Positions 46,396 through 59,300 are shown, counted from the stretch's first letter. The stretch is 64,000 bases of DNA from Phyllostachys edulis (GCA_036346405.1 CM070558.1:558001-622000); one strand, 5' to 3'. Program-made: numbers and translations. Notes: generated by a model not told the origin, from the sequence alone.

Positions 46396-47490
46396 GTGTC
46401 AGAAACTCAATTAGAAGTGGTTGAGGAAGGTTATGTTGCTACCCTAGTTCTACAACCTACCCTAGAATCTCAGATCCAAGCCGCTCAACTCGGGGATCCA
46501 GCGATCGCCGAAATCAAGCACGACTTGCAGGACGGCAGGAAATCAGAATTCACCGAGAACCTGAGTGGAATGGTTATTCATGGACAACAACTCTATGTCC
46601 TGGATAATCACAATATCAAGGAGCTAATCCTTCGAGAAGCTCATGATTCACCACTCTCCATTCATGCTGAGAGTACCAAGATGTATGGGGACCTCTGAAA
46701 GCAGTTCTGGTGGCCTGGTATGAAGCGGGACATCGCTGCGCATGTTGCCATGTGCGACGTGTGTTAATGTGTTAAGGCAGAACATCATCGACCAACGAGA
46801 TTACTTCAGTCTCTGAATGTTCCTGGGTGAAAATGGGATGAAATCAGCATAATTTCATAACTGGGCTACCAAAGACCCCGAAATGGGCATGATTCTATAT
46901 GGGTTATTGTAGATTGCCTAACCAATGTAGCGCACTTCATTCTAGTTAGCACCACATATCATGGGGCCAAACTCGCGAAGCATTACATGAACAACATCAT
47001 ACGGCTGCATAGTGTGCCAAAGACAATAACATCTAACCGAGGCCCCCAGTTCACCTCACGATTTTGGGATAGCATACACGAGCTGTTCGGAACCGAGTTA
47101 TTATTTAGCACGGCTTTTAGCCCTCAAACGGGAGGTCAAACAGAGAGAACAAATCAGAACCTAGAACATGTATTGCGAGCATATGTGCTATCCTGTAGCA
47201 CGAATTGAGAGAAATGCTTGGCGTTCACCGAGTTTTCCTACAACAACAACTTCCAGTCAAGCCTTCAAATGTCTCCATTTGAAGCACTTTATGGGAGGAG
47301 GTGCAGGACACCTCTATTCTGGTCTGAGGTCAGCGAGAGACAATTCTGTGGACTGACCATCATCCAAGAAGCACAAGAGCACGTTGACGCGATAAAAGAG
47401 TGCTTGAAGGAAGCACAATTGCGTCAAAAGAGCTATGCCGACCATCACCGCCGTGAGCTAAGCTTTGAAGTAAACGATTATTTCTAAGTC
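46396..47490 (+). pseudogene. Integrase of gypsy pol, degenerate, with altered DDE motif
   Basis: The zinc-binding HHCC part ('REAHDSPLSIHAE', 'CDVC') is broken by stops near 46697 and 46766. The core retains the first Asp ('VIVDCLTNVAHFI') and the Glu ('GGQTERTNQNLEHVLRAY'). The second Asp is replaced by Asn in 'SNRGPQFTSRFW'. The C-terminal part ('SPFEALYGRRCRTPL', 'QKSYADHHRRE') follows. Confidence 0.88.
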
Positions 47491-47749
47491 CACGGGAAAC
47501 TGGTACCTCGGTACATCGGACCGTATCGAATCGTCGAGAGGAAAGACGAAGTGGCATACCAGTTAGAATTGCCACCCAACTTTCAGATGTGCACGATGTC
47601 TTCCACATATCACAACTCAAGAAATGGCTTCGAACTCCAAATGAACTCACTCAGTTGGAGAACATCGATCTCTAACCAAATCTTTCCTATCGGGAGCACT
47701 CGATCTGCACCTTAGACGAAGCCATGTGACATACTCGTAGCCGTGCCAT

Positions 47750-47872
47750 CAAGATGTTAAGAGTTCAGTGGAGCAACCACACAGAAGACGAAGCCACGTG
47801 GAAACGTGAAAACCGCCTTAGAACCAAATTTCCTTATTTCTTTACCAAGCTCATCGAATCTCAAGGATGAGA
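47750..47872 (+). pseudogene. Chromodomain-like C-terminal tail
   Basis: 'VQWSNHTEDEATWKRE' is the recognisable end of the chromodomain-like tail of plant chromovirus integrases. A polypurine tract (aagggggg, 47881-47888) and the 3' LTR follow. Confidence 0.75.
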
Positions 47873-50800
47873 TTATTTGTAAGGGGGGTATGTATGTAAC
47901 ATCCCAAAAATTCCAATTTTGGGAAAATAGAATGAAAATAGGTAGGATAATAATTTTGGGTATGTTTACATGAGGGAAACATTTATTTGAGCATGTTTTG
48001 TGAATTTTCATCAAGGTAATAATGCATTTACATGAAAACATAAACTTGTAAGAATAGTCGGGAAAATCACAGAGTATATAAAATCCTGAAAAATTTACAT
48101 CATAAACTATACTGGGTAATGAACCGTCACAACAATTCTAAAAAAAAATTAGACTTCGTTTGCTCAGTATAAAAATTAAGCAAATACTCAGCCATATTTT
48201 GAAAATTCAAAAATTGTTATTGAATTCCCGCTGGACCTTTGGGCCGAATCTAAGCTATCCCATTTTTGCTTGCCCAGCTCCGCCCGCTCGCCCGTAGTTT
48301 TTCCTCACCGCCCGCCATTTTCGTGCCTCACCTACCTCCATCACCTCTGCCTGGCTCCGCCCATGCCGCCTACCTCTTAATGGTGCTCAACCCCCTGCCC
48401 TGGCAGAGATGGAGACGCCGAAGCGAGCCCGCGAGAATCTCGCCGTGGCTGCATTTTCTCGCCGCTATTCTCATGGGCTACTCGCTCGTACTTAAGACTC
48501 CAACCGTGTCACAGAGTCCCTAGCTCGCCATTCTCGCCTCCCACCAAGAACTAGATCTTCTCGCTCCTTGGTTCGACGGGAACGAGAGCGTCGTTCTCGA
48601 TACCGGTGAGCAAGCCTCGCAATGCCTTTAGCTCTGGTGAGCTTCCTTGCCCTCGCCAACCGCATCACTGTAACGCCCAACCTGGGGCCACTCAAGGGCT
48701 CCTCCTGGATCAACCGGAAAGTCCATCCGGACCTCCCAGGAGATCCAGCAGAGCCACCCGAGAGGACCTCTAGGACCGCCCAGGAGGTCCGGTAGGATCG
48801 CCTGGAGGTCCTGGGAGAGTCCCCGAGGAGGTCGTGGAGCCAGGGAGCACCCCGAAGACCTCCCACGGCCAGACCAGGGGAGGTCGTGGAGGTCTGAGGT
48901 CATCCCAAGACCTCCCACGGCCAACCAGAGGAGGTCGTGGAGGACTGAGATCACCCCAGGACCACTCACGACCAGACTTGAGGGTGGTTGTGGAGGACTG
49001 GGATCACTCCAAGGTCCCCTGTGCCAACCAAGCTAGTCCCAAGGATCAACAGCTAGCTCTTCATAGCATACAACAGTGGTAACATACACTTCAACGAGAG
49101 CTTTATTAATACCAACAAAGTTGTTTACAAAGGGGAGGCATACAAGCCAACAAACCGTAACACGCAATGGAAGATAAAGATAAAGGCCATCCGATACACC
49201 ACAGCAATCGGCCGAGGGCGATCCTAGTCGCCCAGACCTCTAGGTCCACAAAGAAGTTCACATAAAGCTTTCTTTCCCTGCTCAAAACAGTTATAAAGCA
49301 AGAGTGAGCACAACAACCGTGCTCGCAAGTTACACCCATCAAATAACAGAATGACATGCATAAGTAGATATCTCAATGGAAGGCTTAATATGGTTTGTTT
49401 GCATAAAGCCAAGTTTCTTTTCAAATACATGTACTAAGTTCCAAGGCAGTTAACAATATCTAAAATTCATTTTGTAAATCTTAGTTTTCAGTTGGATAAC
49501 ATTCATCATCAAGATGGTGAAGGATACCCTCCTGTCACAAGGCTCCCTGCCTAAACCCATGGGATAGAAATCCCAAAACCAGTTTATCAAAACCTTTTTA
49601 AAACAAAACCAAGTATAACTTTGCGTGGCTTTGCTAGCATGTCCATGACCGTGGACATAGCTATTCGAATAGTTTAACACTCTGCAGAGGTGTACAGCTT
49701 TACCCACCAGACATGTGTTCTCTAGTTTGTTTGGCATTCGTCAACGCCACCTCACACTTCCTTTGGTGAGAGGTCTAGAGCACATGGCAAGGCCTTTACA
49801 ATGCATCGTTCCACCGTAGTCCACCCTCATTAAGGTTTATAAATCCCCTTTGATAGAAACCCATTTGGGTTAATGGGTGCCCCCTCTTATGCCAGGTGGG
49901 AACAATAGTCATGAAAGACTTTGTCAAAAGAAATGGCCATAAAGGACTGCCCACGTACAAACAGGATCAACCGCAATGGAATTTTGAAAATTAGTCGGCC
50001 AGGTCCCGCCCACACAGGACAAGTGGTTGCACGATGGTGGCTAGCAAGATGCGGCTCATAGACCGGTCCTTAACTGGCTTGGGCGGCTACCACAAAACCC
50101 TGGGCCTCAACCCTACCCGGGTTGAGCCCGTGCATAGACATGCACCAACCAAGCAAACCAATTTGCCCAAGTCCAAACCATTTTCCATTTTCTTTGCTTT
50201 TCAAAACATTTGCCAAATCACCACGACAACCTAATGTCATGGATTAAGACATTTAGACAACATTGGTCTTTTGGCAGAAAAACTTCCCAAAACAAGATTT
50301 TGGTCTAAGCATGACTAAACATACATTTTTCAAGAGATCTTGGTTCACACTATTGCATCAACCAGATTTTAACTAGGGTGACAACATGTTTGGTTCAATG
50401 TCAAGATTGGCCATACAAAGGATTTGGGCATAACTATGAACTTAAGGACAGGTATTGAAATAAGTAAGTAAAGTAAGCATGCATAAACCTTTGAAACAGA
50501 ATATAGAAATTTGAAGTAATGGGTGCAACATGGTCAAGGGTGTAACTTGCCTTGCTCAAAGGCTTGAGTGTCTTCTTCTTCCTCAAGGAACTCGGGCTCC
50601 CCCGCGCCTTCACAATCTACACGGTGGAAAACAAAACAACTCAAGTAGAGCTCAAATAAGATCCAAAGAAACTTCAATGAAACTCCAAAATAAAACCAAT
50701 AGAGAGGCTAGGTGATCTGGAGGAGGTCTGAAGCTAAGGAGGGGAGGTCCAGGGAGCTTGGAGGGAGGTCTAAGAAGATGGTCGGTTGAGCTAGAGAGGG

Positions 50801-51300
50801 GAGATGAGAAAAGTTAAAGAGGAAGGGCTGCCCAAGCTTATATAGCCAGAGCCGCCAAGATTGCCCAAGGACTCTCGGGCTCAAAAGTAAGTGAATGAAA
50901 TGATAGAAGTAGGTAAAAGATAAGACAAAAGGTAGTTCAGTGCTGCCAAAATGTAGTAGCATTTAATACGACACAACATGCATTAAATGCTTTGAAGACT
51001 TCCAAGTGCAAAGGACATGGTCAAAGGATAAAGAAAGAGGTCGTGACTGACAAATAGAGCCAGTCAAAGCTCAAGGGAAGGTCCCGCGGAGACCTAGAGG
51101 AGGTCCCGTAGAGGTCAAGGGAGGTCCTCACCCATGGGGAAGGTCTGAGCACAAGACCGGAGGTCCTGATCACAAGGTGACCTCAACCCACAAGGGAGGT
51201 CCTTGCAAAAAGACTGGGGAGGAGGTCCCGTGGACAAGGAGGTCCAGAGGGCTAAGAGGTCCAAGGGACGGGGAGGTCCTGACGGTTAGATCCACAAAGG

Positions 51301-51720
51301 GGACGTCCTGACGGTTAGATCTAAACAAGGGAGGTCCTGACGGCTAAGATCTCCAAAGGGGAGGTCTTAACGGTCAAGATCTAAACAAGGGAGGTCCTGA
51401 CGGCTAAGATCTCCAAAGGGGAGGTCTTAACGGTCAAGATCTAAACAAGGGAGGTCCTGACGGCTAAGATCTCCAAAGGGGAGGTCTTAACGGTCAAGAT
51501 CTAAACAAGAGAGGTCCTGACGGCTAAGATCTCCAAAGGGAAAGTCTTAACGGTGAAGATCTAAACAAGGGAGGTCCTGACGGCTAAGATCTCCAAAGGG
51601 GAGGTCTTAACGGTGAAGATCTAAACAAGGGAGGTCCTGATGGCTAAGATCTCCAAAGGGGAGGTCTTAACGGTCAAGATCTAAACAAGGGAGGTCTTGA
51701 CGGCTAAGATCTCCAAAGGG
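51301..51720 (-). repeat. 60-bp tandem array, seven units, in family X U3
   Basis: There are seven 60-bp units, each two 30-bp halves (gaggtcttaacggtcaagat... and gaggtcctgacggctaagat...). It is the reverse-complement counterpart of 40261-40620. Unit sequences within each array are more alike than between arrays. Confidence 0.95.
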
Positions 51721-52660
51721 AGGTCCTAACGGTCAAGATTAGCAAAAGGAGGTCCTAACGGCTAGGATCTCTCAAGGGAGGTCCTAACGGTCAGATCAAG
51801 AAGCAAAGGAGGTGAGCGATAGCGAGATAAGAAGTGGGAGGAGCGGGAGCTGTTGGATTTAGATCGAACGGACCAAAACGATTGGGCCGTTCGGACCATC
51901 CGAAGCTACCACTAGGTATCAGCCATTGAATTGGATCGGGTGGTCCAAAATGATTGGGATGTTCGGAACAGCCGAACGCCTCATCAAATCAGACCGTCCG
52001 ACACGGATCCGATGGCTCAGGAAGGATGGGATGTTCGGACCGTCCGAACGTACCCACAAGATCGGGCTGTCCAACACAGATCGGACGGTCCTCAAGCAAT
52101 GAGGGTCAAAATCGAGCGGAAGATCCGATTGGGCACAAGGTCCAAACAATGGGGACGTCCAAATGAACTCTGGGAGGTCCGATTGGACACAGGGAGGTCC
52201 AATTGGACACAGGGAAGTCCAAACACCAGAAAGGTCTAGACCTGGGGAGGTCTGGACCCTTAGATCCAAACAAAGGAGAGGTCTGGATGGAGGGATTTCA
52301 AAGGGAAAGGGATCTAGCGGAGGAGATCCACCGAAGGTGGTCCAAAGGAGGTCTTGACGATCAGGATAAACTCAAAGGTGATCCTGATGGTCAAGAGAAG
52401 ATCAAGGAGATCTCGACGGTCAAGACCAACACAAGGGAGGTCTCAATGGTTAAGATGAAGCCAAAGGGAGGTCTTGACGGTCAGGATGACCCCGGGGAGG
52501 TGCTGACTGCCAAGATGAAGGACCAAGGAGGTCCTTAGGGACCTGGGGTGGTCCAAAAGAACACAGGAAGGGGCAAAGGGAAACAGGGAGATTCAAATGA
52601 ACACAAGGGAGGTTCAAATGAATACAGAAGGGATTCCAATGAATACAGGGAGGTCCAAAG

Positions 52661-54239
52661 TGTTGGGATACGGGTAGGCTACGATAGCAACAATTCAAAA
52701 ATTCTACCACGTAAACCAGGAAGCCAAGCAAGAAGATGATCACAGATCGTTACCACTAGACGCGCAGAGCAGCGGAAGAAGTGTCGAAGCAGCCTGGTCC
52801 GACAAAGAGCGCGTCGATGTACTGGTCGTAGTCGATCGTCCAGCGTCCTTGTGAGTTGATCGTCTCCTCCAGCACCTCTGCAGTTTCTTGCGAAGATCGC
52901 GGATCGTCTTTAAGCGCAACAACGTAGAAGCGCCTCTATGGTATCCACACGTCCAAGGAAGGAACAACCGTACGCCGGTGTGCTAGCACCAAATCGCACG
53001 GGGAGGCACTCAAGAAGATGGCGGCTAGGGTTTCGGTAGGGCAACTTGCGTCAACTGTTTTTTTTCCAACAGCCTCATGCATCTCCTTATATAGTGCCCC
53101 GTGATGGATCCTATCCAAACACGTTTACGAATCGTATTCGTACTGGTTTGTTCCAACCCGTTAAGTGTGTGACCCGTTAGGTTCATGTGTAGTTCGGTTG
53201 TGACTCGGAAACCCTTTCCGGCCACGAGTCGTAGCGGTTCCTAGCAGGACATAATGATTCCCGAATACACACAAATTATATCGGACAAACCTTAATGCAA
53301 TATGATCTACGACCAGGTCCTCATCACTTACGACCAGGTCCTATCTCTATACGACCAGTTCGTATTCGATCACGACCAACTTGTAACTCCTTACGACTTG
53401 GTTTCGACCACTCTGTGATTACGTTCGACCGATCTCGACTTGCTTGTATCTCCATACGACCAATCCAGTAGTCGGTCGAATTGTTTACCTACTCATGTAT
53501 TCTCCCTTTGCCTCACGATATCTGGTTGAACTCGGGTGAGATGTTGTGTCATCCGTGGGTATTCAATGCTTTCTCGATCGAGTATCGGATAACCTTATGT
53601 GGTCAAACTCTTCGACCACCAAATGGCATGGCCATGCACTTTCTTTATCCGACCACTTGAGGGCCGTAGATATCTCTCCGTTATGTTAGGAGGGCAAATC
53701 CATATCCCATCAGTCATATCCCTCGCATGTTTCATAGCATACCCGAAAGCTACCTTTATAACTACCCGATTCTGAGCGGCGTTTGGCAACCCTAAGAGTG
53801 CTATTACACATGTAGGAAACCATCTTCGATCTCGTGTCTAAGGATTATACATCATCATTGCTTGAGACCAACTAACGACACATAGAATCATAACAATCTC
53901 AATAGTGTCTCAAGGTGGGTGTTATCCAACACCATGTTCTCTAACACGTGTCCACATTATTGATTCGATATCCCTATATCCATGACCGTGAAACAAGGTC
54001 ATCAATCAATACATGTCTTTGGTCGAGAGTCACTAGTGTTCCACCAAAGGATTTTCGACCAGGGATATTTTTAGAACGACATCATCATAAGTTAAAAAGA
54101 GCTTCACCAACAAGTCACATACTCGTTAATCTTCATGACTGATGATTCATTCAAGGAACAAGATAACATATTATCAAATATTGTGAACATAATGAAATAT
54201 AATCATCTCTATGATTGCCTCTAGGGCATATTTCCAACA
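52661..54239 (-). mobile_element. Copia solo LTR (1579 bp)
   Basis: On the minus strand it starts TGTTGGAAATATGCCCTAG at 54239, a start shared by common grass copia LTRs, and ends CCTATCCCAACA at 52661. It is flanked by CAAAG at 52656-52660 and 54240-54244. A TATA box (gcactatataaggag on the minus strand) lies near 53090. It has no internal coding region. Confidence 0.9.
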
Positions 54240-54770
54240 CAAAGGAATATACGAAAAGTTTAGGTGAACACAGGAGGTCTACATGAACAAGAGGAAAGTT
54301 CAAGTGGATACAGGGAGGTCCAGATGAACTAAAGGAAGGTTCCAAATACAAGGGTAGTCTAGACACAAAAGAGGTCTAGACACACAAGAGAGTCCCTGAC
54401 ACAGGGAGATCTGGGCTCTAAGAGATGGCCAAACAAGATGGAGGTCTGGGCATAAAGGAATGCCCAAACAAGAGAGAGGTCCAGAAGGGAGAATTCAACT
54501 CAAAGTTTAGATTTTAGAGATCAAGGATATTTGAAACACAACCCTAAGCTTAGGACATCTTAGGGGTAATTGTGACCCGAAGGAGAGGTCAAAACCGAGG
54601 AGAAACTAGAGAGGAGGCCTAAACCACAAGAAGAGATTGAAGGAGGTCCTGGCCCAACGGTGGCTGGACCAGGAGAGGGGTCTGGATAGGGGGAATTCTA
54701 AAAGACAAGGGAAGGTCTGAGCAGACAAGAAAAGAGGAACAACACCAGAGACCAAACAAGTGGGAAGTCT

Positions 54771-54798
<28 letters not shown>
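54771..54798. repeat. (AG)14 microsatellite
   Basis: Uninterrupted ag dinucleotides inside the family X LTR. Confidence 0.95.
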
Positions 54799-54806
<8 letters not shown>

Positions 54807-56364
54807 CTGAGCCAAGGGAAGAACAGAACAAGCAAAGGTGAGGGGAATCAACACAAGAGCTCTAACAGCTCCAAAGAACCAAACTTTAGGGTTAGCTAAA
54901 GTTCAGTTTAGTCATTTTAAACACCCAAATTCTGAAAATCTCAAGTTAAGCTTTGAATTCTCATCAGAACAAAATGGTTCTTTTTATTTTGAAATTTTTC
55001 AAAAAGGCTCAGAAAACCAGGGTGTTACAATCACCATGTGCTCCTTACTTCACTGGTGCTTCTTCTGTGCTTGATGTAGCTCCGGGAACCCTGTAGCGTG
55101 AACGCGCCATCGTCTTCTTCACCTCTGACGCACACTCCACTTTGGACCTTCGTGACATCGACGTTCTGGTGAGCCTGAACCTCACCAGACCGCGTCATTT
55201 CATGTCCTATGCTACACTGATGCTGCTCCCTCGATTGATGATGATCCACACGTAGGGAATCCACCGAATCAACCTTCTTCCTTATTTTCGGCCGCCACAA
55301 CATTTTTCCAGTTAGCTGCCATCTCGATGAGTCTCTGGTCGATTCCTTCTATCCCTACCATCCTCAGTGTGCATGCGAGCTATGCAGACCTCCTTGTAGC
55401 ATCTCCATCACCGTAGCACGTTGTCACCGTGAGCCATCTTTGCACCATTACTGCTCAACGTCACCAAGCCACTTCGTCATCTCCCGACGCCATCAAGGAT
55501 CTTGGTGAGCTTCTAGTAGTCCCCTAGAACTTTTGCATGCATTAGATCGGAGGATTAGCTAGCGTAGCGTAGATTTTGTCATAGCTGGTTATGGCGCCGC
55601 CGCGGGAAGCCTTGTCGCTGCCGCTCTGGTGACCATTGGTCCCCGAGCTACTGCCAATAGCATCGTAAACGTCACTTAGAGCTAGTGTGTCGACGATCGA
55701 GTGGACGATTTTACGAAATAAATAGAGGAAAATGGCAAAGAGTTCCTAGGAGAGAATGAAACTGCTCTTTATTGCTATGAACTAGATATTACAGGGGGTG
55801 CCTTCGACAAGGCAATGGACTAATCCTAATTACACTAAGCGTAGTGCCTGATTATAATGCTTCAATCTGATGGAATATGATTGAATCTCCTGCCCCTTTC
55901 TGTTGTTTGCAGTCTCCTTTAAGTAGTCGACGAAGTGGTGGCAGTTATTTCTTAAAGAGATGAATGTTGGAAATGTCGCGACAGGTCAGAGCGAGGCATC
56001 AGTTGGTAAAGTATCAACCGTTTGGCGGTTGAGTGTTTGTGAGACACTCAACCGTATGGTGGTTGTTGTTAGTGTCTTAGGACCATGAAACGATGCGTGG
56101 TACGGAGAAAATATGATATGTGTTCTATTCATCACACGGTAAGGAATATATTTGGAGTTAGATCTAGATGCCAGTTTATTGCTTCTACGAGCAGTCATCT
56201 GGTTTGGGACTGGGCACAAGAATTCATCCGACCAGGGTTCCCATTATGCAACCTCTGGAATCCTTACGACCACAGGGGTCGTTAGCCTTAGGGGTTACGA
56301 CCACGAAAATATATGGTCTTTTAGTTATGTATTAAAGTAATACATAGAGATTTTAGTGAGAGGG

Positions 56365-59300
56365 ATGCTACCGAACAAGAATCTGGTTTCTTGGAGGTCC
56401 ACGGTTGGAGAGCATTTTCTGAGCAGGGAAGATGGGGAAATTCCCGTTTTCCTCGCTTACATCGAATGCGGATTCAGGCTACTAGTGCATCAATTCCTCT
56501 TGAAGGTCTTGGAGTACTATGGAGTTGAGCTGGTAAACCTCGCCCCTAATGCGATTGCCAACCTCAGTATCTTCCTTTACCTTTGTGAAGCATACCTGGG
56601 GATTCTGCCAAATCTGGAACTCTTCAGGTACTACTACAAGATGGTGTGGTCGGGGAAATCGCTAGGGTCACCTAGGGAATGTACTCTGTGCGTTCACGAT
56701 GGGAAGGCCAATGGGTACATTCGCATGTTCCCCAAATCTTCGTGGTCGTCATGGAAGAAGGGTTGGTTCTATATGACGGTCACCACTGATGACAGTCTCT
56801 GCTTCGTTGGTAAGAAGGCTCAAGAAACTCCAGAATGGCGCTCCTCCACGAAGAAAGAGGGGGATAGTGGGGAGATGGATAGAAGCTATCAAACTCATTA
56901 ATATCAAAGGTCTAACTTATTGGCACGTAGTGAGAGATTTCTCCATGCGCCAGATTTGCCCTCTGAAGTCCCGAGCACTTTCAATGCTATGGTACATTGG
57001 TCGAGACCTCACGATCAAAGATTCTTCAGAAGGTAAATTCCAAAAAATCCCGACTAGTTTTGTTTGTTTTAGGTTGTTTATTTTATAACTTTTAAGTCTC
57101 TCATTTATTTTTGTACAACCCTTTCCCCAGAGGAAATCAGGGAGTAGATCAAAATGATCTGTGCTGGGGAGCTTGATGCTAAGGCTGATTTCCTCCGAAT
57201 TTTGGCTATTGTCTATAAAGAAGAGAGAGAAGAGAGGCTTAAGGTAAACATAACAACCTCTTTTCATTGTTTATGTATGTTCTGGTCAGCTTTTCATAAT
57301 ATCTCTTTGATGTGCAGTCGGTCGGGTTGAAAATCAATGAGGTCACTGTGAGTTGTGAACCAATTGATCCGTCGACCGCTTCTGCTTTTGCGACCACTCA
57401 AGATGATGGTTTCTTGGAGGTAAGAAAAAAACATTGACAAGTGTGGATGTCATGAGGACATTGTGGATGTCATGTGGACATGCTCATGATCTTAGGTGAT
57501 GAGACAATTGGCAATTGCTTTGAGAGTTTGTTGAAATCTGGAGTTTTCAGTAAGTGTCAGGAAAATCAGTAGTACCGGCGTTGAAGCTGCGGTACTACCG
57601 TAGGTTGGTTCAACCGCAAGGGTGTTAGCGGTATGAAATTTCCCGAAGTCTTGTTTGGATTCTTGGTTTTTCTCGGGAAGCGGTAGTACCGGCTTTGAAG
57701 CCGCGGTACTACCGGAGAGCGGTATGACCGCAAGAGAGTGAGCGAAACTACCGCGAGTCACTTGGCCGCGTTGGATTTCTTGAGAGGCGTCTGATTGAAA
57801 TCGGACGGCCCAAACTAATTGAGATGTTCGGACTTTGAATAGTGCTTCAAATCCAACGGTTTAAAGGCGCGGTCTGAACGGCCCAGTTGATCTAGAGTGT
57901 CCACATGGCAAAGGACGTTGTTCTAAGGACTTTGCGGATTTTTATGGAGCGGTAGTACCGCTAGGGGAGTGGTGGTAGTAGCGCGAGCCGATTGTACCGC
58001 AAGGTAAATGGCGGTTGCGTTTTTCCAAAGAAGGTGTCTCTGAGGTATGGGTTTTCTCGAGGAGCGGTAGTACCGTGCTTTGGTTGCCGGTAGTACCGCA
58101 TGGCGGAATGACCGCATGTGTGCAGTATGGATTTTCCAGAGGAGGTGTTTTAGAGATTTTGGATTTCTCCAGGTTGCGGTATGACTGCAGTTGCTTGAGC
58201 GGTATGACCGCATGGCGGGAATACCGGGGAATGTGTGGCGGTAGTACTGCTTTTGGGATGAATGGAGCTGAATGTTGTTTCAATTGGAGAATTGAATTTG
58301 GGTTAGGTCAAGTTCATGTTCATCAGTGCATATGTGTTGCATGATGCATGTTTTGGCTAACGTGGGTCAAGTTGTGAAGAACTTGTTCCCGGAAATGGTT
58401 TCTTGGTTTATTGCTGTGCAGGTGGCTTGCAGGTCTATGATGGTTAGCGGCGAGGTGGATCGGGACTAAGCTTGGAGAGCTGAGGTCCAGAACGATCAAG
58501 GATGCCGGGTGAGGTCAAAGGACTCAAGCGGGGCGCAGAATAGACATGGATGACCGAACGGGCGGTTTGGTGCGACTAGTTGGATCAAGCGACGCGGGAG
58601 TCGTTGCAAGTGCTCAGTGGTGCCGATGGGATCCGGACGGGAGAGACTTAACAACATGGAGCCGTTGAACAACCTACACGTGACGAAGCATGGGATTGCT
58701 TCACGATCTGTGGACTCGGTCTTTTGGAGAAGGATCGAGAAGGGGTATTTTAGTAATTTCACCAAATACCGCCTTGGTGACCTTTTGGCTAAACCGCGGC
58801 GCGGGTCAGCACATGGTGAAGCGGTTTAGGTCAATCGATGATGAAGATGGCGCTTTGAGATGCGTGCTTTGTGTTAACCCATTGTGTATTAGGGTTTAAT
58901 GGGTGCCCTAATGGAATATTCTCTAGATACTTAGCCTCCATATAAATAGAGGGGTGTTGGCTGCTGTGTGGGTTGCTGAAAGCCAAGGGAGAGCCAGCCG
59001 AACCCATTGAGGTGTGCCCTATTTTGCTTAGGGTTTTGAGAAGAGAAAGAGAGAGCTAGGGTTCTAGAGTGGGATTGAGTGTGTGCTCGTGGATAGAGCT
59101 TTGTCCTCCTAGATTGGAGTGGCTGTAAACAACAATCATCCATCTATCCAAATCAATCCAAACAGATTTTGCAAGATGAGTCTCTATTTCGTTTTTGTGT
59201 TCATCCTCTTTATTTGATGATTTGGGGCTTTCTTCAATCCGCGAGTTTTTGCTTGATTTCTTCTCTTGATCTAGCTTGCTGTGACATGTGGGAACACATC

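Larger units (their letters stand above)
48669..55029 (-). mobile_element. Family X solo LTR in reverse orientation, carrying a copia solo LTR
   Basis: It is bounded by TGTAAC at 48669 and GTTACA at 55029, with a 5-bp duplication ATCAC at 48664-48668 and 55030-55034. Read on the minus strand it matches the copy at 39351: the same first 150 bp, the 60-bp array, a TATA box (ggctatataagcttggg, about 50830-50850) and the palindrome block (49638-49709). Removing the nested copia LTR leaves about 4.8 kb. Confidence 0.88.
33203..55687 (+). mobile_element. Degenerate Tekay/Del-like Ty3/gypsy retrotransposon with nested insertions
   Basis: The 5' LTR is 33203-37173, the internal region 37174 to about 47890, and the 3' LTR runs from about 47895 to 55687, where it is interrupted by another element. 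Matching stretches of the two LTRs (for example 33205-33420 with 48045-48260, and 34440-34570 with 55550-55687) identify the pair; many differences between them mean the copy is old. Domain order gag, protease, RT, RNase H, integrase, chromodomain-like tail fits the chromovirus branch. Nested inside are a family X solo LTR in gag, and a second one with a copia solo LTR in the 3' LTR. The rest of the 3' LTR should lie beyond the right end of the window. Confidence 0.85.
47895..55687 (+). mobile_element. 3' LTR of the Tekay-like element, twice interrupted
   Basis: It starts TGTAACATCCC directly after the polypurine tract. It is interrupted by the family X solo LTR at 48669-55029 and resumes at 55030. 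It then stops matching the 5' LTR at 55687, where a TGTCGACG sequence starts a Tat-like element. Confidence 0.8.

Noticed and set aside
57942..58344. Overlapping ORFs on both strands of about 110 codons
   Set aside because: They lie in the solo LTR and are shaped by the near-palindromic motif.
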